Source: Azolla caroliniana (Eukaryota > Polypodiophyta). Taken from it: 64,000 nucleotides of DNA. Below are positions 38,554 to 50,390 of the stretch, piece after piece. The notes under the pieces were generated by a model. The model was not told the origin of the DNA and ran no database searches. It worked only from the letters and a program-made list of their open reading frames with translations. The stretch is from positions 62,001 through 126,000 of the forward strand of contig JBHGNT010000063.1 of assembly GCA_043228905.1 (NCBI GenBank), in the 5' to 3' direction. The position numbers were made by a program, and so were the translations under genes. Each line of letters opens with the position of its first letter. The first letter of the stretch is position 1.

Positions 38554-40688
38554 ATGTTCATACGTGGCTCGTGTGATATCGGATTTTTGTGTTCAAACAT
38601 GCGAATGGAAGCTAACAACGCTAGCTATGATATGGAATTAAGAAAATCAAGATTTTGAAACTCAGGTTGAGAGACATGAAGAAATTTGCGAATTAGAAGA
38701 AGGAATTGAGAAGAGCCCTAGAGTAAATTAAAATTTTCATACGTGTCCCTTGTGATAGCGGGTTTTAGTGTTCAAACATGCGAATCGAAGCTAACAAGGC
38801 TAGCTATGATATGGAATTAAAAAATCAAGAATTTGAAACTCAGGTCGAGAGACATGACGAAAATAGCAAACCTGAGGACGGAGTTGAGACGAGCCCTTGA
38901 GTAAATTAAAATGTTCATACCTGGCTCGTGTGATATCGGAATTTTGTGTTCAAATATGCAAATCGAAGCTAACAACGCGAGCTATGATATGGAATTAAAA
39001 AATCAAGATTTTGAAACTCAGGTCGAGAGACATCACGAAATTACCAAATTTGAGGAGTGAGTTGAGAACAGCCCTTGAGTAAATTAAAATGTTCATACCT
39101 GGCTCGTGTAATATCGGATTTTTGTGTTCAAACATGCGAATCGAAGCTAACGACGCGAGCTATGATATGGAATTAAAAAATCAAGAATTTGAAACTCAGG
39201 TCGAGAGACATGAAGAAATTACCAAATTTGAGGAGTGAGTTGAGAAGAGCCCTTGAGTAAATTAAAATGTTCATACCTGGCTCGTGTGATATCGAAATTT
39301 TGTGTTCAAACATGCAAATCGAAGCTAACAACGCTAGCTATGATATGGAATTAAAAAATCAAGATTTTGAAACTGAGGTCGAGAGACATGAGGAAATTAT
39401 CAAATTTGAGGAGTGAGTTGAGAACAGCCCTTGAGTAAATTAAAATGTTCATACCTGGCTCGTGTAATATCGGATTTTTGTGTTCAAACATGCGAATCGA
39501 AGCTAACACTTCTAGCTATGATATGGAATTAAAAAATCAAGATTTTGAAACTCAGGTCGAGAGACATGACGAAATTACCAAATTTGAGGAGTGAGTTGAG
39601 AAGAGCTAGTAGGTAAATTTAAATGTTCATACCTAGCTCGTGTGATATCGGATTTTTGTGTTCAAACATGCAAATCGAAGCTAACAACGCTAGCTATGAT
39701 ATGGAATTAAAAATTCAAGAATTTGAACTCAGGTCGAGAGACATGACGAAAATAGCAAACTTGAGGAGGGAGTTGAGAGGAGGCCTTGAGTAAATTAAAA
39801 TGTTCATACCTGGCTCGTGTGATATCGGATTTTTGTGTTCAAACATGCAAATCGAAGCTAACAACGCTAGCTATGATATGGAATTAAAAAATCAAGATTT
39901 TGAAACTCAGGTCGAGAGACATGACGAAATTACCAAATTTGAGGAGTGAGTTGAGAAAAGGTAGTAGGTAAATTTAAATGTTCATACTTGGCTCGTGTGA
40001 TATCGGATTTTTGTGTTCACACATGCGAATCTAAGCTAACAACGCTAGCTATGATATGGAATTAAAAAATCAAGATTTTGAAACTCAAGTCGAGAGACAT
40101 GACGAAATTACCAAATTTGAGGAGTGAGTTGAGAAGAGCCCTTGAGTAAATTAAAATGTTCATACCTGGCTCGTGTGATATCGGATTTTTGTGTTCAAAC
40201 ATGCATATCGAAGCTAACGACGCGAGCTATGATATAGAATTAAAACATCAACATTTTGAAACTTAGGTCGAGAGACATGACGAAAATAGCAAACTTGAGG
40301 AGGGAGTTGAGAGGAGCCCTTGAGTAAATTAAAATGTTCATACCTCGCTCATGTGATATAGGATTTTTGTGTTCAAACATGCGAATCGAAGCTAACAAGG
40401 CTAGCTATGATATGGAATTAAAAATCAAGATTTTGAAACTCAGGTCGATAGACATGACGAAATTACCAAATTTGAGGAGGGAGTTGAGAAGAGCTCGTGA
40501 GTAAATTAAAATGTTCATACCTGGCCCATGTGATATGCGATTTTAGTGTTTAAACATGCCAATCGAAGCTAACAACAGTAGCTATGATATCGAATTAAAA
40601 AATCAAGATTTTGAAACTCAGGTCGAGAGACATGACGAAATTACCAAATTTGAGGAGGGAGTTGAGAAGAGCTCGTGAGTAAATTAAA

Positions 40689-40844
40689 ATGTTCATACCT
40701 GGCCCATGTGATATGCAATTTTAGTGTTCAAACATGCGAGTCGAAGCTAACAACAGTAGCAATGGTATGGAATTAAAGAATCAAGATATGACGAAATTAG
40801 CAAACTTGAGGAGGGAGTTGAGAGGAGCCCTTGAGTAAATGAAA
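40689..40844 (+). repeat. Short 156-bp monomer, 13-mer copy 2
   Basis: Second occurrence of the 22-bp-deleted unit, 2,291 bp after the first, with the same 'catgcgagtcg' mark. Confidence 0.9.
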
Positions 40845-42979
40845 ATGTTCATACGTGGCTCGTGTGATATCGGATTTTTGTGTTCAAACATGCGAATGGA
40901 AGCTAACAACGCTAGCTATGATATGGAATTAAGAAAATCAAGATTTTGAAACTCAGGTTGAGAGACATGAAGAAATTTGCGAATTAGAAGAAGGAATTGA
41001 GAAGAGCCCTAGAGTAAATTAAAATTTTCATACGTGTCCCTTGTGATAGCGGGTTTTAGTGTTCAAACATGCGAATCGAAGCTAACAAGGCTAGCTATGA
41101 TATGGAATTAAAAAATCAAGAATTTGAAACTCAGGTCGAGAGACATGACGAAAATAGCAAACCTGAGGACGGAGTTGAGACGAGCCCTTGAGTAAATTAA
41201 AATGTTCATACCTGGCTCGTGTGATATCGGAATTTTGTGTTCAAATATGCAAATCGAAGCTAACAACGCGAGCTATGATATGGAATTAAAAAATCAAGAT
41301 TTTGAAACTCAGGTCGAGAGACATCACGAAATTACCAAATTTGAGGAGTGAGTTGAGAACAGCCCTTGAGTAAATTAAAATGTTCATACCTGGCTCGTGT
41401 AATATCGGATTTTTGTGTTCAAACATGCGAATCGAAGCTAACGACGCGAGCTATGATATGGAATTAAAAAATCAAGAATTTGAAACTCAGGTCGAGAGAC
41501 ATGAAGAAATTACCAAATTTGAGGAGTGAGTTGAGAAGAGCCCTTGAGTAAATTAAAATGTTCATACCTGGCTCGTGTGATATCGAAATTTTGTGTTCAA
41601 ACATGCAAATCGAAGCTAACAACGCTAGCTATGATATGGAATTAAAAAATCAAGATTTTGAAACTGAGGTCGAGAGACATGAGGAAATTATCAAATTTGA
41701 GGAGTGAGTTGAGAACAGCCCTTGAGTAAATTAAAATGTTCATACCTGGCTCGTGTAATATCGGATTTTTGTGTTCAAACATGCGAATCGAAGCTAACAC
41801 TTCTAGCTATGATATGGAATTAAAAAATCAAGATTTTGAAACTCAGGTCGAGAGACATGACGAAATTACCAAATTTGAGGAGTGAGTTGAGAAGAGCTAG
41901 TAGGTAAATTTAAATGTTCATACCTAGCTCGTGTGATATCGGATTTTTGTGTTCAAACATGCAAATCGAAGCTAACAACGCTAGCTATGATATGGAATTA
42001 AAAATTCAAGAATTTGAACTCAGGTCGAGAGACATGACGAAAATAGCAAACTTGAGGAGGGAGTTGAGAGGAGGCCTTGAGTAAATTAAAATGTTCATAC
42101 CTGGCTCGTGTGATATCGGATTTTTGTGTTCAAACATGCAAATCGAAGCTAACAACGCTAGCTATGATATGGAATTAAAAAATCAAGATTTTGAAACTCA
42201 GGTCGAGAGACATGACGAAATTACCAAATTTGAGGAGTGAGTTGAGAAAAGGTAGTAGGTAAATTTAAATGTTCATACTTGGCTCGTGTGATATCGGATT
42301 TTTGTGTTCACACATGCGAATCTAAGCTAACAACGCTAGCTATGATATGGAATTAAAAAATCAAGATTTTGAAACTCAAGTCGAGAGACATGACGAAATT
42401 ACCAAATTTGAGGAGTGAGTTGAGAAGAGCCCTTGAGTAAATTAAAATGTTCATACCTGGCTCGTGTGATATCGGATTTTTGTGTTCAAACATGCATATC
42501 GAAGCTAACGACGCGAGCTATGATATAGAATTAAAACATCAACATTTTGAAACTTAGGTCGAGAGACATGACGAAAATAGCAAACTTGAGGAGGGAGTTG
42601 AGAGGAGCCCTTGAGTAAATTAAAATGTTCATACCTCGCTCATGTGATATAGGATTTTTGTGTTCAAACATGCGAATCGAAGCTAACAAGGCTAGCTATG
42701 ATATGGAATTAAAAATCAAGATTTTGAAACTCAGGTCGATAGACATGACGAAATTACCAAATTTGAGGAGGGAGTTGAGAAGAGCTCGTGAGTAAATTAA
42801 AATGTTCATACCTGGCCCATGTGATATGCGATTTTAGTGTTTAAACATGCCAATCGAAGCTAACAACAGTAGCTATGATATCGAATTAAAAAATCAAGAT
42901 TTTGAAACTCAGGTCGAGAGACATGACGAAATTACCAAATTTGAGGAGGGAGTTGAGAAGAGCTCGTGAGTAAATTAAA

Positions 42980-43135
42980 ATGTTCATACCTGGCCCATGT
43001 GATATGCAATTTTAGTGTTCAAACATGCGAGTCGAAGCTAACAACAGTAGCAATGGTATGGAATTAAAGAATCAAGATATGACGAAATTAGCAAACTTGA
43101 GGAGGGAGTTGAGAGGAGCCCTTGAGTAAATGAAA
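42980..43135 (+). repeat. Short 156-bp monomer, 13-mer copy 3
   Basis: Third occurrence, again 2,291 bp on, with 'catgcgagtcg'. Confidence 0.9.
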
Positions 43136-44381
43136 ATGTTCATACGTGGCTCGTGTGATATCGGATTTTTGTGTTCAAACATGCGAATGGAAGCTAACAA
43201 CGCTAGCTATGATATGGAATTAAGAAAATCAAGATTTTGAAACTCAGGTTGAGAGACATGAAGAAATTTGCGAATTAGAAGAAGGAATTGAGAAGAGCCC
43301 TAGAGTAAATTAAAATTTTCATACGTGTCCCTTGTGATAGCGGGTTTTAGTGTTCAAACATGCGAATCGAAGCTAACAAGGCTAGCTATGATATGGAATT
43401 AAAAAATCAAGAATTTGAAACTCAGGTCGAGAGACATGACGAAAATAGCAAACCTGAGGACGGAGTTGAGACGAGCCCTTGAGTAAATTAAAATGTTCAT
43501 ACCTGGCTCGTGTGATATCGGAATTTTGTGTTCAAATATGCAAATCGAAGCTAACAACGCGAGCTATGATATGGAATTAAAAAATCAAGATTTTGAAACT
43601 CAGGTCGAGAGACATCACGAAATTACCAAATTTGAGGAGTGAGTTGAGAACAGCCCTTGAGTAAATTAAAATGTTCATACCTGGCTCGTGTAATATCGGA
43701 TTTTTGTGTTCAAACATGCGAATCGAAGCTAACAACGCGAGCTATGATATGGAATTAAAAAATCAAGAATTTGAAACTCAGGTCGAGAGACATGAAGAAA
43801 TTACCAAATTTGAGGAGTGAGTTGAGAAGAGCCCTTGAGTAAATTAAAATGTTCATACCTGGCTCGTGTGATATCGGATTTTTGTGTTCAAACATGCAAA
43901 TCGAAGCTAACAAGGCTAGCTATGATATGGAATTAACACATCAACATTTTGAAACTTAGGTCGAGAGACATGACGAAAATAGCAAACTTGAGGAGGGAGT
44001 TGAGAGGAGCCCTTGAGTAAATTAAAATGTTCATACCTCGCTCATGTGATATAGGATTTTTGTGTTCAAACATGCGAATCGAAGCTAACAAGGCTAGCTA
44101 TGATATGGAATTAAAAATCAAGATTTTGAAACTCAGGTCGATAGACATGACGAAATTACCAAATTTGAGGAGGGAGTTGAGAAGAGCTCGTGAGTAAATT
44201 AAAATGTTCATACCTGGCCCATGTGATATGCGATTTTAGTGTTTAAACATGCCAATCGAAGCTAACAACAGTAGCTATGATATCGAATTAAAAAATCAAG
44301 ATTTTGAAACTCAGGTCGAGAGACATGACGAAATTACCAAATTTGAGGAGGGAGTTGAGAAGAGCTCGTGAGTAAATTAAA

Positions 44382-44537
44382 ATGTTCATACCTGGCCCAT
44401 GTGATATGCAATTTTAGTGTTCAAACATGCGAGTCGAAGCTAACAACAGTAGCAATGGTATGGAATTAAAGAATCAAGATATGACGAAATTAGCAAACTT
44501 GAGGAGGGAGTTGAGAGGAGCCCTTGAGTAAATGAAA
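44382..44537 (+). repeat. Short 156-bp monomer, 8-mer copy 1
   Basis: Fourth occurrence, 1,402 bp after the third. The change of spacing marks the switch from the 13-mer to the 8-mer. It still has 'catgcgagtcg'. Confidence 0.9.
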
Positions 44538-45783
44538 ATGTTCATACGTGGCTCGTGTGATATCGGATTTTTGTGTTCAAACATGCGAATGGAAGCTAAC
44601 AACGCTAGCTATGATATGGAATTAAGAAAATCAAGATTTTGAAACTCAGGTTGAGAGACATGAAGAAATTCGCGAATTAGAGGAAGGAATTGAGAAGAGC
44701 CCGAGAGTAAATTAAAAGTTTCATACGTGTCCCTTGTGATAGCGGGTTTTAGTGTTCAAACATGCGAATCGAAGCTAACAAGGCTAGCTATGATATGGAA
44801 TTAAAAAATCAAGAATTTGAAACTCAGGTCGAGAGACATGACGAAAATAGCAAACCTGAGGACGGAGTTGAGAGGAGCCCTTGAGTAAATTAAAATGTTC
44901 ATACCTGGCTCGTGTGATATCGGATTTTTGTGTTCAAACATGCGAATCGAAGCTAACGACGCTAGCTATGATATGGAATTAAAAAATCAAGAATTTGAAA
45001 CTCAGGTCGAGAGACATGACGAAATTACCAAATTTGAGGAGTGAGTTGAGAAGAGCCCTTGAGTAAATTAAAATGTTCATACCTGGCGCGTGTGATATCG
45101 GATTTTTGTGTTCAAACATGCAAATCGAAGCTAACAACGCTAGTTATGATAGGGAATTAAAAAATCAAGATTTTGAAACTCAGGTCTAGAGACATGACGA
45201 AAATAGCAAACTTGAGGACGGAGTTGAGAGGAGCGCGTGAGTAAATTAAAATGTTCATAATTTTCTTGTGTGATATCGGATTTTTGTGTTCAAACATGCG
45301 AATCGAAGCTAACAAGGCTAGCTATGATGTGGAATTAAAAAATCAACATTTTGAAACTTAGGTCGAGAGACATGACGAAAATAGCAAACTTGAGGAGGGA
45401 GTTGAGAGGAGCCCTTGAGTAAATTAAAATGTTCATACCTCGCTCATGTGATATAGGATTTTTGTGTTCAAACATGCGAATCGAAGCTAACAAGGCTAGC
45501 TATGATATGGAATTAAAAATCAAGATTTTGAAACTCAGGTCGATAGACATGACGAAATTACCAAATTTGAGGAGGGAGTTGAGAAGAGCTCGTGAGTAAA
45601 TTAAAATGTTCATACCTGGCCCATGTGATATGCGATTTTAGTGTTCAAACATGCCAATCGAAGCTAACAACAGTAGCTATGATATCGAATTAAGAAATCA
45701 AGATTTTGAAACTCAGGTCGAGAGACATGACGAAATTACCAAATTTGAGGAGGGAGTTGAGAAGAGCTCGTGAGTAAATTAAA

Positions 45784-45939
45784 ATGTTCATACCTGGCCC
45801 ATGTGATATGCAATTTTAGTGTTCAAACATGCGAATCGAAGCTAACAACAGTAGCAATGGTATGGAATTAAAGAATCAAGATATGACGAAATTAGCAAAC
45901 TTGAGGAGGGAGTTGAGAGGAGCCCTTGAGTAAATGAAA
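45784..45939 (+). repeat. Short 156-bp monomer, 8-mer copy 2
   Basis: Fifth and last occurrence. It has 'catgcgaatcg', the array-wide form, where the other four have 'catgcgagtcg'. The other four therefore share a later change, or this copy reverted or was converted. Confidence 0.9.
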
Positions 45940-46296
45940 ATGTTCATACGTGGCTCGTGTGATATCGGATTTTTGTGTTCAAACATGCGAATGGAAGCTA
46001 ACAAGGCTAGCTATGATATGGAATTAAGAAAATCAAGATTTTGAAACTCAGGTGGAGAGACATGAAGAAATTCGCGAATTAGAAGAAGGAATTGAGAAGA
46101 GCCCGAGAGTAAATTAAAATTTTCATACGTGTCCCTTGTGATATCGGGTTTTAGTGTTCAAACATGCGAATCGAAGCTAACAAGGCTAGCTATGATATGG
46201 AATTAAAAAATCAAGAATTTGAAACTCAGGTCGAGAGACATGACGAAAATAGCAAACCTGAGGACGGAGTTGAGAGGAGCCCTTGAGTAAATTAAA

Positions 46297-46652
46297 ATGT
46301 TCATACCTGGCTCGTGTGATATCGGATTTTTGTGTTCAAACATGTGAATCGAAGCTAACGACGCTAGCTATGATATAGAATTAAAAAATGAAGAATTTGA
46401 AACTCAGGTCGAGAGACATGACGAAATTACCACATTTGAGGAGTGAGTTGAGAAGAGCCCTTGAGTAAATTAAAATGTTCATACCTGGCTCGTGTGATAT
46501 CGGATTTTTGTGTTCAAACATGTGAATCGAAGCTAACGACGCTAGCTATGATATAGAATTAAAAAATGAAGAATTTGAAACTCAGGTCGAGAGACATGAC
46601 GAAATTACCACATTTGAGGAGTGAGTTGAGAAGAGCCCTTGAGTAAATTAAA
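46297..46652 (+). repeat. Single-monomer tandem duplication
   Basis: The units 46297-46474 and 46475-46652 share 'catgtgaatcg', 'gatatagaattaaaaaatg' and 'accacatttgagg', and appear identical. A one-unit duplication made this pair. The pair was later copied to 48611-48966. Confidence 0.85.
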
Positions 46653-49600
46653 ATGTTCATACCTGGCTCGTGTGATAGCGGGTTTTTGTGTTCAAACATG
46701 CAAATCGAAGCTAACAACGCTAGCTATGATATGGAATTAAAAAATCAAGATTTTGAAACTCAGGTCGAGCGACATGACGAAAATAGCAAACTTGAGGAGG
46801 GAGTTGAGAGGAGCCCTTGAGTAAATTAAAATGTTCATACCTGGCTCGTGTGATATCGGATTTTTGTGTTCAAACATGCAAATCGAAGCTAACAACGCTA
46901 GCTATGATATGGAATTAAAAAATCAAGATTTTGAAACTCAGGTCGAGAGACATGATGAAATTACCAAATTTGAGGAGTGAGTTGAGAAGAGCTAGTAGGT
47001 AAATTTAAATGTTCATACTTGGCTCGTGTGATATCGGATTTTTGTGTTCAAACATGCGAATCGAAGCTAACAACGCTAGCTATGATATGGAATTAAAAAA
47101 TCAAGATTTTGAAACTCAAGTCGAGAGACATGACGAAATTACCAAATTTGAGGAGTGAGTTGAGAAGAGCCCTTGAGTAAATTAAAATGTTCATACCTGG
47201 CTTGTGTGATATCGGAATTTTGTGTTCAAACATGCAAATCGAAGCTAACAACGCGAGCTACGATATGGAATTAAAAAATCAAGATTTTGAAACTCAGGTC
47301 GAGAGACATCACGAAATTACCAAATTTGAGGAGGGAGTTGAGAGGAGCCCTTGAGTAAATTAAAATGTTCATACCTGGCTCGTGTGATATCGGATTTTTG
47401 TGTTCAAACATGCAAATCGAAGCTAACAACGCTAGCTATGATATGGAATTAAAAAATCAAGATTTTGAAACTCAGGTCGAGAGACATGACGAAATTACCA
47501 AATTTGAGGAGTGAGTTGAGAAGAGCTAGTAAGTAAATTTAAATGTTCATACTTGGCTCGTGTGATATTGGATTTTTGTGTTCAAACATGCGAATCGAAG
47601 CTAACAACGATAGCTATGATATGGAATTAAAAAATCAAGATTTTGAAACTCAAGTCGAGAGACATGACAAAATTACCAAGTTTGAGGAGTGAGTTGAGAA
47701 GAGCCCTTGAGTAAATTAAAATGTTCATACCTGGCTCGTGTGATATCGGAATTTTGTGTTCAAACATGCAAATCGAAGCTAACAACGCTAGGTATGATAT
47801 GGAATTAAAAAATCAAGATTTTGAAACTCAAGTCGAGAGACATGACGAAATTACCAAATTTGAGGAGTGAGTTGAGAAGAGCCCTTGAGTAAATTAAAAT
47901 GTTCATACCTGGCTCGTGTGATATCGGATTTTTGTGTTCAAACATGCAAATCGAAGCTAACAACGCTAGCGATGATATGGAATTAAAAAATCAAGATTTT
48001 GAAACTCAGGTCGAGAGACGTGACGAAATTACCAAATTTGAGGAGTGAGTTGAGAACAGCCCTTGAGTAAATTAAAATGTTCATACATGGGTCGTGTAAT
48101 ATCGGATTTTTGTGTTCAAACATGCGAATCGAAGCTAACACTTCTAGCTATGATATGGAATTAAAAAACCAAGATTTTGAAACTCAGGTCGAGAGACATG
48201 ACGAAATTACCAAATCTGAGGAGTAAGTTCAGAACAGCCCATGAGTAAATTAAAATGTTCATACCTGGCTCGTGTGATATCGGATTTTTGTGTTCAAACA
48301 TGCAAATCGAAGCTAACAACGCTAGCTATGATATGGAATTAAAAAATCAAGATTTTGAAACTCAGGTCGAGAGACATGACGAAATTACCAAATTTGAGGA
48401 GTGAGTTGAGAAGAGCTAGTAAGTAAATTTAAATGTTCATACTTGGCTCGTGTGATATTGGATTTTTGTGTTCAAACATGCGAATCGAAGCTAACAACGA
48501 TAGCTATGATATGGAATTAAAAAATCAAGATTTTGAAACTCAGGTCGAGAGACATGACGAAAATAGCAAACCTGAGGACGGAGTTGAGAGGAGCCCTTGA
48601 GTAAATTAAAATGTTCATACCTGGCTCGTGTGATATCGGATTTTTGTGTTCAAACATGTGAATCGAAGCTAACGACGCTAGCTATGATATAGAATTAAAA
48701 AATGAAGAATTTGAAACTCAGGTCGAGAGACATGACGAAATTACCACATTTGAGGAGTGAGTTGAGAAGAGCCCTTGAGTAAATTAAAATGTTCATACCT
48801 GGCTCGTGTGATATCGGATTTTTGTGTTCAAACATGTGAATCGAAGCTAACGACGCTAGCTATGATATAGAATTAAAAAATGAAGAATTTGAAACTCAGG
48901 TCGAGAGACATGACGAAATTACCACATTTGAGGAGTGAGTTGAGAAGAGCCCTTGAGTAAATTAAAATGTTCATACCTGGCTCGTGTGATAGCGGGTTTT
49001 TGTGTTCAAACATGCAAATCGAAGCTAACAACGCTAGCTATGATATGGAATTAAAAAATCAAGATTTTGAAACTCAGGTCGAGCGACATGACGAAAATAG
49101 CAAACTTGAGGAGGGAGTTGAGAGGAGCCCTTGAGTAAATTAAAATGTTCATACCTGGCTCGTGTGATATCGGATTTTTGTGTTCAAACATGCAAATCGA
49201 AGCTAACAACGCTAGCTATGATATGGAATTAAAAAATCAAGATTTTGAAACTCAGGTCGAGAGACATGATGAAATTACCAAATTTGAGGAGTGAGTTGAG
49301 AAGAGCTAGTAGGTAAATTTAAATGTTCATACTTGGCTCGTGTGATATCGGATTTTTGTGTTCAAACATGCGAATCGAAGCTAACAACGCTAGCTATGAT
49401 ATGGAATTAAAAAATCAAGATTTTGAAACTCAAGTCGAGAGACATGACGAAATTACCAAATTTGAGGAGTGAGTTGAGAAGAGCCCTTGAGTAAATTAAA
49501 ATGTTCATACCTGGCTTGTGTGATATCGGAATTTTGTGTTCAAACATGCAAATCGAAGCTAACAACGCGAGCTACGATATGGAATTAAAAAATCAAGATT

Positions 49601-50030
49601 TTGAAACTCAGGTCGAGAGACATCACGAAATTACCAAATTTGAGGAGGGAGTTGAGAGGAGCCCTTGAGTAAATTAAAATGTTCATACCTGGCTCGTGTG
49701 ATATCGGATTTTTGTGTTCAAACATGCAAATCGAAGCTAACAACGCTAGCTATGATATGGAATTAAAAAATCAAGATTTTGAAACTCAGGTCGAGAGACA
49801 TGACGAAATTACCAAATTTGAGGAGTGAGTTGAGAAGAGCTAGTAAGTAAATTTAAATGTTCATACTTGGCTCGTGTGATATTGGATTTTTGTGTTCAAA
49901 CATGCGAATCGAAGCTAACAACGATAGCTATGATATGGAATTAAAAAATCAAGATTTTGAAACTCAAGTCGAGAGACATGACAAAATTACCAAGTTTGAG
50001 GAGTGAGTTGAGAAGAGCCCTTGAGTAAAT
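46297..50030 (+). repeat. 13-mer (2,314 bp) duplication, second copy partial
   Basis: Copy 1 is 46297-48610. Copy 2 runs from 48611 to about 50030, at offset 2,314 bp (13 x 178, no indels). Marks: the doubled 'catgtgaatcg' unit, 'gatagcgggtttttg', 'gtcgagcgacatg', 'catgatgaaatt' (46951, 49265), 'cctggcttgtg', and 'gctagtaagtaaattt' with 'gatattgg'. The unit 48433-48610 is a hybrid: 5' 'aacgatagc' type joined to 3' 'agcaaacctgaggacgg'. It marks the join near 48,520-48,560. This 13-mer differs in composition from the 2,291-bp one. Confidence 0.87.
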
Positions 50031-50390
50031 TAAAATGTTCATACCTGGCTCGTGTGATATCGGAATTTTGTGTTCAAACATGCAAATCGAAGCTAACAAC
50101 GCGAGCTATGACATGGAATTAAAAAATCAAGATTTTGAAACTCAGGTCGAGAGACATGACGAAATTACCAAATTTGAGGAGTGAGTTGAGAACAGCCGTT
50201 GAGTAAATTAAAATGTTCATACCTGGCTCGTGTAATATCGGATTTTTGTGTTCAAACATGCGAATCGAAGCTAACGACGCGAGCTATGATATGGAATTAA
50301 AAAATCAAGAATTTGAAACTCAGGTCGAGAGACATGACGAAATTACCAAATTTGAGGAGTGAGTTGAGAACAGCCCTTGAGTAAATTAAA

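Larger units (their letters stand above)
36976..43848 (+). repeat. 13-mer HOR of 2,291 bp, three tandem copies
   Basis: Copies are 36976-39266, 39267-41557 and 41558-43848, all exactly 2,291 bp. The first unit has 'tatcgaaattttg' and 'gaaactgagg'. The 23 bp missing from 13 x 178 are explained: -1 in 'caagaatttgaactc', -1 in 'aattaaaaatcaag', -22 in a short unit, and +1 in 'aattaagaaaatcaag'. Six to seven consecutive units are the most divergent in the window, with 'cctcgctcatgtgatatagg', 'ggcccatgtgatatgcg', 'ggcccatgtgatatgcaa' and 'cgtgtcccttgtgatagcgg'. The copies differ by few changes (for example 'gctatcaacg' only in copy 1, near 37034), so the block was amplified recently even though its units are old. 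Confidence 0.93.
43849..46652 (+). repeat. 8-mer HOR of 1,402 bp, two copies
   Basis: Copies are 43849-45250 and 45251-46652. They carry the divergent series of the 2,291-bp 13-mer ('cctcgctcatg', two 'ggcccatg' units, the 156-bp unit, the 'aagaaaatcaag' unit, the 'cgtgtccc' unit). They lack five units, including the one with the 'tttgaactc' deletion: 2,291 - 1,402 = 889 = 5 x 178 - 1. The last unit is not equivalent in the two copies. The first ends with a 'cctggcgcgtg' and 'gttatgataggg' unit, the second with a repeated 'catgtgaatcg' unit. The unit at 45251 starts 'atgttcataattttcttgtg', unlike any other in the window. Confidence 0.87.

Noticed and set aside
38000-39000. A foreign insertion in the divergent part of the 2,291-bp unit
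   Set aside because: Every base still aligns to the monomer with substitutions and small indels; these are divergent satellite units, not inserted DNA.
36976-46652. Inverted segments explaining the change of phase
   Set aside because: All units remain in the plus orientation; the phase shift is fully explained by the counted small indels.
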